The notes under the pieces were generated by a model. It was not told where the DNA came from and did no database searches. It saw nothing but the letters and a program-made list of their open reading frames with translations. A stretch of DNA of 64,000 nt from NCBI GenBank assembly GCA_002104905.1, contig MCFE01000387.1, forward strand, positions 1 to 64,000. The letters are read 5' to 3'. This DNA comes from Basidiobolus meristosporus CBS 931.73. Taxonomy: Eukaryota; Basidiobolomycota; Basidiobolomycetes; Basidiobolales; Basidiobolaceae. Both the position numbers and the translations under genes were made by a program. This document shows positions 19,915 through 31,316 of this stretch, piece by piece; within the stretch, counting starts at the first letter, position 1, and the number at the start of each line of letters is the position of its first letter.

Positions 19915-22521
19915 TTAACGTCGACGTCTGCTCCTCTTTCGTTTGCGGTTTTTCACTCTCTCCAAAGTATTTGGTGGGTCCTCCAACATATCATCATTAG
20001 CAGGCACACAAAAAAGAGCCAGAAGCGGGTCGGTGTCCTGACCAACTTCTCTTCCTTCCTCGTATTCGTTCAAATTATGACTGGTAGCATAATTATGAAC
20101 ATGCGAATCAAGTACAGGGTACAACAAGGGTGAGCAGCCATGGTTGATGACAATCTTTCCAGTTGTATTTCTTTTGGCAACATTCAGCGTATGATCACTC
20201 AATAGGGTGGTGTTTGGCGTTTTCATGGCAGAAGACACTGAAAGCTTTGGCGCACTTGTACGACGACGACTGCGTCGGAAAGTTCCAATGGGGATGCGAT
20301 CCCATCGTGATAAAGCTTGCAAATACTCCTGGTACTGCTTAGAGCTTGGCTCGGGTGAGGGTGACCGAGACGAAGACGAACTATAGAGCTTTTCGGTATC
20401 GACCACCTCATCGATTGGAATAATCGTAGGTGGATCAGTCTCGCTCACCTTGTCCGAACCAGCTCCAACGGAACTGTTTCTTCGCCGCTTTCCTGCGGAT
20501 GACTAAAGTGATATGAAAGTCAGATTCTTACAATTTGGCTCGTAACAGAATTCAATTGGAACTTACAATAGAATTAGAAGTCAGGGATGAAATGTTTGAT
20601 GTCTGATGTCTTGATTGAGCCGGTGTTGGCAATGGGCTCGGATCTTCATTAGTGCCGTTGGGCCTAGAATACAGCTGCTGATTTGAGAGAGATGTGGATA
20701 GTAACGAGGGCGGTGGTGGATTAAGCGGTACGGTATTTATAGCACCAAGTTGATGCGATGTCATAAGGAGAGGGTCTGCTGGGGACGTTAAGGCGGAATG
20801 ATTGGCGTTGGCGGTCGTAAAATCCGAGAGCGACGAAGACGTGGAGGCTAGCCCAATCAAGGCTTTTGGAGGGGTTTCTAACTTCGGCACAACAGCATGG
20901 CTCGCAGAATCATAATCAGATAGGAGAGTCAGCGAGTAAGCGTTAGCCATAAGTAGTCGCGTCATGTCGGTCTGGGATCCAGCACTATCTGACGACTCGG
21001 TATCAGACCATCCTGATGGAAAATCCGAGTACTCTTCAAAACTGGAGGACTCCCATCCTGTCCTTGTGAAAGGTGCTTCTTCCACCAAATCCTCCATAGT
21101 TTCAACCGCAGTTTCGTTGAATTCCATTGGAATCTCCGGCATGTCATCAGATTCCGCTTCATCTGAGCTATCGGTCAATCCCTCAATGTCCACGAAATCC
21201 GAAGAAACGCAGCTGAGGGACCCGAGTTCATCCTCACGAGAGTCGTCGACCACTATGTCTATCATCAACGTCGTATCACTCTGGAAGAATGTCGCTGAAT
21301 GGTTAACACCGGGCAATCAGGAAAAGAGTCGAATTGCCGGAAACGCTGCTTACCTCTGCTTCGAGAATACTTGGTTTGACATTGTTTTTGGATTTGCAAT
21401 CGATGACTTCGTCCTCTGCTTCTTTTTTTTCTTTTGCTGGGAGCTTTTTGCTTTACTCCTCTTGTTGTTTTTGGCTTTCCTTTGAGATCTCACCCACTCC
21501 TGCTTGTTATCCGAGTCCTCCGAGTCCGTTGTTATGGATAATGCGCTAATAGAGAATCGACGCCTACGTGTAGGCATTTTTTTCCGGGATATCAAACTAG
21601 AATCCGGTCCGTCGCTTTTGTGCGTTTGGGCCTTTTTGACGTTGCTTCCCATCCCACACGTGCATTCAAGTTCACACACGGGGCATATATCATCGCCATC
21701 CAAATCATCTTCGAGCACATCTATAGTTTCTTCTATATCAGAGCTTGCCTCTAGTTTAATAATAGACCCGGAGAACTCCGGTGATTGGGGTCGTTTAGAG
21801 CCTAGAATGCACGGTTGGTTAAATTGATAATTGACATAGGTACCCTGTCTTCCTCCACTATACCTGGTATACGTTTGGCTTGTATTTTGTTGTCTTCGCT
21901 CAGAATCACTGAGCCAGGGTGTAGCATAGATCTATTTAACGAAGTCAAACAAACTGTGCAATAGTGATGCTGATCAACACTACTATCATCGGGAGTCAAA
22001 CCTACACAGTCTCCGTGAAACCATTCTAAATGTGAGAAACTACATTAAGTATGGCGGTGATATTGAGTAAAAGGATAGTTAGATCAACTACCTTGACAAC
22101 CATCACATTCCACCATCAATTCAACTCCGTCGTAGCCATTCCGACAAAAACAATAGACAGGCTGACCCTGTGCGTCAGCCTTTATGGGTCGAGACACCGC
22201 TCTAGGTGAATATTCCAGCTCTTCATCGGAGTGAAATAAATTACGGGTGGTGGACGATTGGGGAACCGCCTCTTGGGGGAAGAAACTTTTCGTAGCAGAC
22301 ATGCTCGAGGTGTAAGGAGCTTTTCTTGGGTAGTTTGAGGGGATTTTGCGAGGGAGTATTTGGAGGTGTGGTTCGGAATCATCGTCTTCATCGTCGGAAG
22401 AGAGGGACGAATTGGACGACAGCTCACTACCGGAAATATCGACATCTTCTGGCGAGTACGTACTTGCGTGGTTACGAAACCGGGTGTTATTTGTGTGGAA
22501 ATTGATGTCTCGAGTGCTCAT
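19915..22521 (-). CDS. PHD-finger chromatin protein with Cys cluster and basic tails
   Basis: A large multi-exon nuclear protein. The N-terminus (MSTRDINFHTNN) is acidic and Ser-rich (ELSSNSSLSSDDEDDD). A C4HC3 PHD finger is split by an intron: VYCFCRNGYDGVELMVECD, then GCQEWFHGDCVGLTPDD, HYCTVC. CD.C.EWFHG.CVGL plus the preceding hydrophobic residues resembles H3K4me3-binding fingers of the Spp1/CFP1 type; this is inference. A second small cysteine cluster (DDICPVCELECTCG) follows an acidic stretch, then strongly basic segments (KKMPTRRRRFS, RKAKNNKRSKAKSSQQKKKK). The remainder is Ser/Asp-rich and probably disordered, closing in KNRKRKRSRRRR. No orthologue name is assigned. Start at 22521 (Met6 of the longest frame) or 22536. 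Confidence 0.75.
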
Positions 22522-22536
22522 AGCAGCAACCAACAT

Positions 22537-23253
22537 TTCCGTTCGAAACTCTATCCACTTTATTGACGCTTGTAATGCCTGACAAACCTCTTATTAAAGC
22601 CGTGCTGTTCGGTGGAAAATACGATGAGCCTGGTAAGGAGGGCTTTCGGGGGGAGTGTCGTTTTCTTAGCTTTCAATTGAACTGTAGCGTCTTATGTGAC
22701 GAAAACTATGGGACTTGATATTTCCAAGAGAAAGCCACCTAGCCATCAAAAAAAAAGTGGAACTACGACGATTATAATCATGTTTAACGAAATTTGAAAT
22801 ACCTAAAGATCTCCAGATAAAAGAAGTAATGTAATTCGTTGGCTCGAGATTACCAGAGAGATTTTTTTATTTGAAAGGAACGTTTTCGTCGGATTTCTTG
22901 ATTAGCGCTGTGAGCTCTTCATCCACCCAGGCCAGTCCAAATTAGTTCTCGATAATTGGCTACTTCGTAACTCTCTTGATCGAGGAAAAAAATGGGAGCT
23001 GCTTCCACCTTGAATATAATACAATGGCAAAAGGCATGGTTTAATTGTAATCATGGCTCAGTTTAAGCCAACCTAGACCCATATTTTTAATCAACTTGTC
23101 CAAATTTATCGCTCTTATTAATGAATATCCCATATATCAGTATCATTTGTAATATTCGAGTGCCAAATTTTTACATGTGGTAGTCGATAAGCTCAAGCTT
23201 AGAACTTATATAATACCTACCTTGGTTCGTTTGGTTTACGTTATCAGATAGTT
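22537..23253. other. Divergent promoter region PHD gene/CPOX
   Basis: This AT-rich 0.7-kb spacer separates two opposed starts. No motif is strong enough to call, and no coding frames beyond noise were seen. Confidence 0.4.
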
Positions 23254-24651
23254 ATGAACTTCACTAGCAAACGTATCGGCTCGGCTCTATGGAGTCTTGG
23301 AAGGTAAGATGGGTGATGAGTTTCCCCATCAACGTCACTTCCTAACCTTCTTGCTATCAAATATAGCCGCCAGTCCACACATACCTTGAGAAGGGGCATG
23401 TTCAGAGCAGGCCTCCATACTAGGCCAAATATCGTGAAATCGGGCATCTCGATTCCGGCAACTATTGCTGCCATAGCGCTTGGTGCTGGCGTTGGGTATT
23501 ATCAGCTGGTTAGTGTATTTATGCGGCAGTTGACTCCATGTGCCTTTTATGTATATTGGTTCAGAATAGAGTATCTTATTCCGAGCAACAAAAAGCACCG
23601 GGTGCTACTTCAGTGAAGGGTGAAGCATTGCCGGTACTACCCTTTGCATTAGCTTTTATCATGCATGTTCTAACTCGAGCTTTAGACATACGAGGAGCTT
23701 CTTCCTAACGTAGAAGTCAGCGAACACTCGCCTATGCGCGAGCGGATGTCAAACTATATCCACACCCTACAATACAACATTGTAAAGAAACTCTCCGAAA
23801 TCGACGGAAAACCCTTTCTAGTCGATAAATGGACACGCCCCTCCGGGGGAGGCGGTGTTACGTGCGTTATCCAGGATGGTAATGTTTTTGAAAAGGGAGG
23901 CGTTAATATCTCCTTGATTACCGGAACTCTTGCTGACGGAACCGTGCGCAATATGCGTTCACGTGGAAAAGAGTTGAAGGGAGACGGGCCATTTCACTAT
24001 TTCGCTGCTGGGCTATCTTTGGTGCTTCATCCACATAATCCCATGGCACCCACCGTGCACTTGAATTACAGATATTTCGAAGTGAACGACGAGAAAGGCC
24101 AATTGATCTGCTCATGGTTCGGTGGTGGCTCGGATCTTACACCGAGCTACCTGTTCGAAGAAGATGCCACCCACTTCCACAATGTTCTCAAATCCACCTG
24201 TGAGAAGCACGATCCGGAATACTACCCAAGATTTAAGAAATGGTGCGACGAATACTTCTACCTGCCACATCGTGGTGAATCTCGAGGCATTGGTGGGATC
24301 TTTTTCGATGATTTAGCCTCAGCCAACCAGAATCAAACCTTCAGCTTCTTACGCGACTGCGGTGACTCTTTCCTTGACGCTTATGTACCAATTTTGGAAC
24401 GCCGCAAGGATATGGCATTTACTGAAGAAAACAAGCGCTGGCAACAGCTTCGACGAGGCAGATATGTCGAATTCAACCTGGTCCATGATAGAGGCACCAA
24501 GTTCGGCCTTCTGAACCACGGCACAAGAATCGAAAGCATCCTTATGTCTTTACCGCTCACCGCTAGATGGGAGTATGAGCACAAGCCGGAGCCCAACTCA
24601 AGAGAGCAGGAGCTACTAGACACATTAAAAGCCACCAAGGAGTGGGTCTAG
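23254..24651 (+). CDS. HEM13: Oxygen-dependent coproporphyrinogen III oxidase
   Basis: Catalyses oxidative decarboxylation of coproporphyrinogen III to protoporphyrinogen IX in haem synthesis. Exon 1 begins MNFTSKRIGSALWSLG. Following exons give an Arg-rich presequence (RQSTHTLRRGMFRAGLHTR), a hydrophobic stretch (SGISIPATIAAIALGAGVGY), NRVSYSEQQ, YEELLPNVEV, then one long catalytic exon: KWTRPSGGGGVTCVIQDG, VFEKGGVNISLITG, LVLHPHNPMAPTVHLNYRYF, WFGGGSDLTPSYL, CDEYFYLPHRGESRGIGGIF and RGRYVEFNLVHDRGTKFGL, ending KATKEWV. All CPOX signatures are present. The presequence and hydrophobic segment imply mitochondrial intermembrane-space targeting as in animals, whereas yeast Hem13 is cytosolic. 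About 400 residues. Confidence 0.96.
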
Positions 24652-25537
24652 GTTTCTACGGCATACCATGTATCTAGCATCACCAATTCATCAAATGAAA
24701 TGTATACAAGTTTACCTTGGGTCCCGGATTCATATACAATATTAAACGCGGCTCGGTTAAATGCGTCAACAAGGCCCATTGTTCCGGTTTCTGTGGGATG
24801 GAAATAGCAATCGGGAATTTCTTGGAAAATCAAGCAGAATGCCAAGACTTAACCACTGGATTCAACCACTTCCGAAATATGCGGGAAAACTATGCAACAT
24901 TCCCCGGTAGCTAGGGGGATTTCATTTGATATAAACTAGTTTAATATGGAAATTAGTTTAGCTACTTCAAGTCACAGCCAAGCCCTGACGAGAATACCTC
25001 TATTCCTTGGCATACAACCTGCAGTGGCCAATTCCAAACAAAGTATGAATCAGCTTCGAGAGGCTTGGACCATGAAAAGTATGTGAAACGTCGCTCAAGG
25101 ATCCAGTTGATAATATGACAACCAACCATATCCCACTAAACGCGACCTTACCACGGTGCAAAAATATCGAGTACCTTGTAAGAATGATCGAATGAGATGC
25201 GATATGTCGTCATTGGGATCAGAAATCCATGGTTTTTGATGACTAAGTGATCGATTAAATGACCCTTATTAGCCAATGGTTACCTAATGCCATATCATTC
25301 ACCTTAATCAACAAATCGATCCTATTTTTCGAAACGAGCCTGGATAAGGTTAGAGATCATGAACGGGACCATTTCTAGAACAGTATCCGCAGAAAAGCTT
25401 TGAATCGAAATCTAGGGCAGATGAAAGCTGTCAAAAAACTATAAAAGAAAAAGGTTGCACTTCGCCATACTCCAACATAAGATTTCCCAAGATTTCGATC
25501 CTGTTGAAATTGCCAGTCCCAACAGCTAATATTCAAA
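24652..25537. other. Intergenic between CPOX and cyclin, TATA near right end
   Basis: TATAAAAG at 25440-25447 is a good TATA box about 90 bp before the cyclin ATG. The rest of the 0.9 kb shows no gene or repeat. Confidence 0.45.
25440..25447 (+). promoter_or_regulatory. TATA box of cyclin gene
   Basis: TATAAAAG lies 91 bp upstream of the start codon at 25538. Confidence 0.5.
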
Positions 25538-26374
25538 ATGAATACATTATATTCTTATCCAAACGCCATGACAAATCCATTTATCACAATGCCTTCACAA
25601 AGACAACCCACGGCAACGGTCTACCCGACTTCAGCCCGAAGCCTTCAATACGACCTACCAAATAGCTATTCTGGTTCTATTGAACAAATTCTCGAAACGA
25701 CTGCCCAGAATTGTCCGGGTGTGCTTGCTGACCTCGTGTCCAGCCTGACCTACTCCCTCAGCTATTCAACCATTGTCCAGTGTGACTCGACAAATACAAC
25801 GGGCATGGAGTTCCGTGAGTTTTGCCGTGGTTTGCTTCGCCGTGCACAACTCTCCACACGAAACATTATTATTGGTCTTCAATACCTATATCGTCTTCGA
25901 AAACGCGCACCAGAGCTATGTGCTCAGGTTGGATCGGAACGCCAGCTTTTGACGGTGTGTCTAGTGCTCGGAATGAAATATCATGAAGATATTCCTTACT
26001 TTAACGGAACCTGGAGCAAACTATCCGGAATCCCACTGTCCATATTGAATGGCTTGGAGATGCAGGTGCTGGAAATCCTAGGGTTTGACTTGTACTTCTC
26101 TGGCGAGGAGTACGAAAGATGGGTTTGTGAGCTGGAAGGAATGGTCCGATTGATCAGAAATCCATTCTCGCAAATCGTCTACCAACAAGAACAGTACGCT
26201 GCCCAGTGCATGCCTGGCGGCGGATATCCTATGCCATTGCCATACCAACAAACCAGCATGATGCCGGAGTATCCACAGCTTGGCAACTCGGAATCATGTA
26301 ACTGCAAGCTGGACTCCTGCAACGATCTAGTGCCATGCCCATTACACCTGGCCGAATACCACAGTCTGGTGTAA
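25538..26374 (+). CDS. Cyclin-domain protein, Pho80/Pcl-like
   Basis: A single-exon protein of 278 residues, probably a cyclin partner of a Pho85/Cdk5-type kinase. The cyclin box covers about 60-195: LADLVSSLTYSLS, EFCRGLLRRAQLSTRNIII, LQYLYRLRKRAPEL, ERQLLTVCLVLGMKYHED, then WSKLSGIPLSILNGLEMQVL, EILGFDLYFSGEEYERW. The order of LQYLYR, L..LGMKY..D..Y.N..WSK..G and LE...L..L.F.L.....EY..W follows the PCL/PHO80-type cyclin fold. The C-terminus carries a Cys cluster (CNCKLDSCNDLVPCPLH) of unknown role. The N-terminal 50 residues are low complexity (Ser/Tyr/Pro). Exact subfamily is uncertain. Confidence 0.83.
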   Translation: MNTLYSYPNAMTNPFITMPSQRQPTATVYPTSARSLQYDLPNSYSGSIEQILETTAQNCPGVLADLVSSLTYSLSYSTIVQCDSTNTTGMEFREFCRGLLRRAQLSTRNIIIGLQYLYRLRKRAPELCAQVGSERQLLTVCLVLGMKYHEDIPYFNGTWSKLSGIPLSILNGLEMQVLEILGFDLYFSGEEYERWVCELEGMVRLIRNPFSQIVYQQEQYAAQCMPGGGYPMPLPYQQTSMMPEYPQLGNSESCNCKLDSCNDLVPCPLHLAEYHSLV

Positions 26375-26805
26375 TGGCTTTTTCAATTCTTGTATTTTTA
26401 GTATTTTCCTCTACATACTCTTTCTAATGTAATGTTAATCAACCTTGTAATTTTTTTGTCCAACTGACCATTATAATCCTATATAAATGACAAATCCAAA
26501 CAACATTTCAAATTGACCGAACCGCCGATTTCTCCATGACCCGGTATCATCCGAAGTAATATTGGATGCGTCAACTTGGAACATGACAGGGTAGATATCC
26601 TGACCAATGGGTGTTGGACCAATTTACTGTTGCCATATAGACGGAAGGGCATACTAAATATAGATTTTTGGCGATGCTTCTTAATTTCTGGTGTATTGGA
26701 TAATGATATGTGTACAAGAACATGTGATTGTGAGATGAATGGGTTCATCTCCTAGTGAATTCTAATCAGTAAGTATAAACAAGTATCTTTCAAGATGGTA
26801 AAAGG
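26375..26805. other. Convergent spacer cyclin/transporter
   Basis: The region carries the 3' flanks of both genes. An 89-codon minus frame at 26479-26748 has no support. Confidence 0.4.
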
Positions 26806-28449
26806 CTAAGCGGAATCGTGGCTAATTGCTGTCTTGGTTCTATTGGGAGCACCGATGTTGCGTACATCATATCCGTTCTGTGCCAAGTACTCCTTGAATG
26901 CCTCATCCTCTTCCTCGAGACAGTCCTTGGAAAGATTCGGAACGAAGAACCATGTGAGGATGGCTCCTAATAGTGCCAAGCAACATCCAATAATAAAAGG
27001 TGAACGTTGGCCGTTAGTCGTGTTCGGTCCCCCAAAGGCATCGACAATCGGTTTGAACGCGGCGGTGCCAACACTAGCCCCAACTTTTCCAATAGCAGCT
27101 GAGATACCGTACGCAGTTCCACGCACTGCAGTCGGGTAGCTCTCGGCACTTATGAGGCCTATGCAGTCACCAGGTCCGAACTCGCCAAATGCAAGGTAGA
27201 TCCCATACAGAACCTAAGAGTATATTTAGATGTCTATTCGTTCCGTTCCATTCGTTTTGAACACTTACCACGAACAATGGGAAAGCGTTTTCAATCAACG
27301 GCTTGTAGGCAACTCCTATGGCAATTCCAACAATCCCTTGAAGGGCAAAGCCAATGGCCATGGTTCGCTTCCGTCCAATCTTGTCGGAAAAGATGGCACC
27401 GCCAACCACACCCGGGAGGTAGAAAGAATAAAGTAGGAGGTTCCAACTAGTGATCTTCATCAGTGAATCGTCAGGCACCGCCTTACTCAGAATCGTCGAG
27501 GAAAACACTCCAGATGGATAGGATATGAAATCGTAAAAGAACCACAGGCCAGCAGTGGTCAATATACGGGGCCAATACCTCTTGAAGATGAGTATATATG
27601 GGACATTCCGTTTGATTCCATCGGATTCATATCGAGCAGAATTATTCATCTTCATTCGGACTACAACATGCATGTTAGCGACTAGCTTCAAGGTAGAGGT
27701 TGAGAGAATCCTACTAACAGTAAAAAACGGAAAGCGGGGGGATCGCACCGAGCCCTAAGGCGATTCTCCAGATGGCCTCGAGGTTTTCATGGAAAATAGC
27801 TAGCAAGATGATAGGGACCAAAGCAGAGAGAACGTATCCAAAGTCGATGACAAAGGCGGTTACCTATACGAACAGAATTGATTCAGCGCTGCCGGACGGC
27901 CGAGAAGTCAACAGTTGCTCTTACCATCACAAACAAACAGCCTCGATTATTCGGCCTAACTTCATCTGCAGACTCGCTGGCACTTACCGAGCTGCATGGG
28001 TACTCTCCTCCTACTCCCACTCCTAATATACCACGGCAGATGGTCAACATCCAGAAAAGTCCCGATACAGAACCACCAGCACCATAAGATACAGCAGATA
28101 GAATGGCACCAATGATGACCAGTGCTGTCGTAGACATCATTCCTACTTTTCTCCCAATCCTATCGCACACCAGACCAAAGCCCAATTGCCCAATGATCAT
28201 TCCTACAAAGAGAGCATTGCTGATCCTGGCTGAGATTTCACTGGTGTATTCTGTAGGATGAAGTTTGGTCAAAACAAGATTCACAAAACTAATGACACCA
28301 GACTGATATCCGTCCGATAGCAAGGCAAATCCGGAGAATATGACGGTGAAAAGAGCTGAAATACGACTCTTTCTTCTCGAATGATAAGCAACTTCTTCGC
28401 TCGTCGGCTTCGAGTTTACAGTGCTGTACTCTGACTTGAAGTCGGACAT
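26806..28449 (-). CDS. MFS transporter, Git1-type (glycerophosphodiester/phosphate family)
   Basis: A major facilitator with 12 predicted helices in the plasma membrane. Starting at MSDFKSEYSTVN, the first exon shows FTVIFSGFALLSDGYQSGVI, then GMIIGQLGFGLVCDRIGRK (motif A) and CRGILGVGVGGEYPCSSV. Middle exons contain a cytoplasmic loop and RILTTAGLWFFYDFISYPSG, GGAIFSDKIGRKRTMAIG (second motif A). The last exons have YLAFGEFGPGDCIGLISAE and AVRGTAYGISAAIGKVGASVG, ending TKTAISHDSA. GDGY..G, GEYP.SS and RGT.YGI.AAIGK.GA are typical of Git1 glycerophosphoinositol and Pho84-related permeases. The substrate is inferred from family only. Four or so introns. A TATATATAT run at 28495-28503 lies about 45 bp upstream. 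Confidence 0.9.
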
Positions 28450-28455
28450 TTTCAA

Positions 28456-29490
28456 CCGCTGGGTAGGAACGCTGTTTCAGAAGCCAGCCTAGGGTATATA
28501 TATGTTATTCCCCAATGTGACCAGCCTTAGGGATTTTTGGACAGGGACTTCGATCGGTCTGTACACGAGAAAATACCAGTCTATCGATTGGTGCTTGAAT
28601 CACCATAACATCACCAATTCCATAAAAACTGTCTACTCTCCGACCTCAACCAATACTCTGCGGTCACGTAACACCAAACTTGTAACAGTTTATCCATATC
28701 GATCACAAGCGAAAACTCCCTATTTTGGATGCTTGCCAACTGCAGCCACAGAATTGTAGCTATTCCAAAGACTCGCCAGATAACTTTGCTATGGAAGATG
28801 AAAGAATGCCGAAGTAGTGAACCCTGGAGGTTACGGAAAATTCCATGCTACCGTTGAGGATTGGGGCGCCTGTAATATATGTCAACCGTTGGCCTTTATC
28901 TGTAGGTTCTATATAAAGTATACGACAGGAAAATAAGAAACGGCGATTAGTTGCTTGTCACACTGAAGCTTCGAGAAATTTTGTTGTTTCCAAGTGCCCC
29001 AACCTCATTTTTTCCTTTGGTTGTCCTTAAGTAGGCCGAGATTGAGGACTGCAGTCAATGTAATATAGCCAATTTCTGAATGCGTTAATGGATATGATAT
29101 CGGTGGGACCTGATGCCTTAATTAGTATTTGTTAGTAGATTAGGCTTGCCAATTTTCGAGCTACCACGCTTTCACGTGAAACTGCCCGGGTTTGTTGTTT
29201 ACGTAAAATACAGACCAATTTCGACCGAATGTGAGTTTCGATTCTACATTTCGGCTTTTCGGCACATGGTGGCTAGACCTGTGACAGCTCCTAATGAATT
29301 CGTACATATTCCATTCAAATTGCTACAATGTGGTGTATTGTGTAAGGTATTAGCCAAGGTTTATTCTTCATTATATTGCATGTCCACAAAATGGACCATT
29401 CCAATTGACTACTAAAAATGATACAAGAAATTGACTGATTACAAAAAGGACGACCGTTGATAATAAATAGCCAATGGAGATTAATCAGCA
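28456..29490. other. Intergenic 1.0 kb, palindromic E-box
   Basis: A TATATATAT run at 28495-28503 serves the transporter, and TTCACGTGAA at 29171-29180 is a perfect 10-bp palindrome with a CACGTG core. Two frames of about 85-89 codons (28502, 29146) lack support. Confidence 0.4.
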
Positions 29491-31009
29491 TCAACGGCGA
29501 GAGTTTCTATTAGGTGCGCTACCGGCTGAAAACAACTGTCTGGGTGGGTTGATCAGCCTGGAGGTCGCTTCGTTATCACGGGGCTCCTCTTTGATGAATT
29601 GAACGTCATCTTCAGAAGATTCACCTCGCGGCTCGCTCTTAACCACTACGTTCTCATCTGGTGGTGCAATTCGACCGGGCGTGCGCACGGCGGTTTGAGG
29701 CTTTTTATGGGATTGCGGGCGGGGTGGACTCTCAGGCTCCATATCATCGCTATGATCTCTAGAGCGCTTCGTTGGTGGAACCCGGTTTTTCATGTGAGCC
29801 GGCATGCGGTGCTTTCTGCTTACCAGATGAACTTGTTCGTAATCGTAGTTGTCGATGTTTAGGACGAACTCCATCATATGGTTGTAAGTTATAGTGTTGA
29901 AGCGAATGTCGATAAATTCGCTACGAACATGCTTGCGCATCTGCAGAAGGTCATTCTTCAATTGCTCCAGTGTTCTCTCCGGGTAGCGAGCGATGATGTA
30001 CCCGAAAATTACAAACTCGATGGGCGCCATGATCGTCGGGACGAAGAAAATGTCCAAGGAGTCCTCCACGAGCTTGCTGTACTTCCTGAAGGTATCAGTG
30101 CACCTGGCTCGAAAGTCAGGGTCGATGGTGATATTGGTCCTGAGGAACTTCTCGATATTGCTGGAGCTGGATTGCATTTTCATGGGCTCGTAATAGATCA
30201 TGTGGATGGTTTGCGCTGCAAGTAAGTAGGGACGTGCACGACGATTGTCCATGATCTCTAATACGCGAGGATACTCGTCCAGCAACGTACGTACAAATTG
30301 CGCCATGGGGGTGGCAACTGCCTGAAGCTTTTCCGCAGCAGTAAGGGCGACGCCCATTTGTACTCTTGAGAAAATCTCATTCTAAAAATGGATTAGTCAG
30401 CCGTCGCGAGAGCTAAATCCTGGCTCATTCACAGTACCTCCTGCTCCATGGTTAGACCGTAATATTCAACGCAGATAAGCTCAGAGTAACGGAAATCTTC
30501 GCGCTCACGTTCAGTCAACACATGTCTTCGGCTAACGGTAGGGTCCTCGTTGAACCAACGTTTGACAGCAACTGGGCTGTTTGGATCAATATGAGGAATG
30601 TCGTTATTCATAAAGCTAAATGTCGATTGTGAGTATCAGTGCTTCTAGTGTGTAAAGGAACACAAATGAAATACCGTCTAATGGAAGACAAGCGCTGTTT
30701 TCCATCAATGCATACTTTCAAAAGTCTGCCATCAGGTAAACGCTTGCAAGAGAAGATAACCGGAGGAACATAGAAATTCTTCAGGATGGAATCTATCAGG
30801 TAACTCATTCGCTTTTCGGGCCACACAACGTCACGCTGAAACTCCGGACCTTTGGTAAGAGGATTAATAAGTGTGAAGTGGTGCCTAGATCAAATAAGCC
30901 ACTTACAAAGATCGATAAGATTATTCTCCATCATTTCGTGAAGCTTGTAAAGTTGATGCGTGACATTCCTCGGTTTGTTGAGAGCCTCTACGGCAGGAAG
31001 GCTTGACAT
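29491..31009 (-). CDS. DUF262 (GmrSD N-terminal-like) domain protein with basic/SUMO-motif tail
   Basis: An intron-bearing eukaryotic DUF262 protein of roughly 440 residues; molecular function unknown. Exon 1 MSSLPAVEALNKP, then YKLHEMMENNLIDL, is joined to PEFQRDVVWPEKRMSYLIDSI, FYVPPVIFSCKRLPDG and VCIDGKQRLSSIRR. A third exon (MNNDIPHIDPNSPVAV) follows, then EIFSRVQMGVALTAAEKLQA, which starts a long helical region. QR..VW, DGKQR and EIF.R...G..L...E are the DUF262 core motifs; in bacteria the family includes GmrSD-type restriction enzymes. The tail is disordered and basic (RVPPTKRSRDHSDD) and holds two psi-K-x-E sites (VVKSE, FIKEE). Three introns show it is a resident nuclear gene, not contamination. 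Confidence 0.82.
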
Positions 31010-31316
31010 AGGAAACGAGAAGGCTGATTTAACGGTCTTGGAAGAGGATATTCAATCACAATCTAAGAAAGAGTATCTCATTAAAAACAGCCAGGTCGAG
31101 GAAAATAAAAATAATCAGAATATGACAATGTGGAGCAGACGTCTTTGATGGAATGTTTTCCTATCGAATATAGTCAATAACTTGTATCCCCATTGTTCAT
31201 AGCAACCAATGGCTTTGGTTAACTGATTTAAGTGAGATTGAGTAATTTCATTTATTGTATCATCCATTGTCGCATGTTTCCTGAGAATTGCCTGGGGACT
31301 GGATCCTCTTCAAGAA
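31010..31316. other. Divergent promoter DUF262/APT genes
   Basis: About 307 bp lie between the opposed starts of the DUF262 protein and the thioesterase. It is AT-rich, and no element is strong enough to call. Confidence 0.4.
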
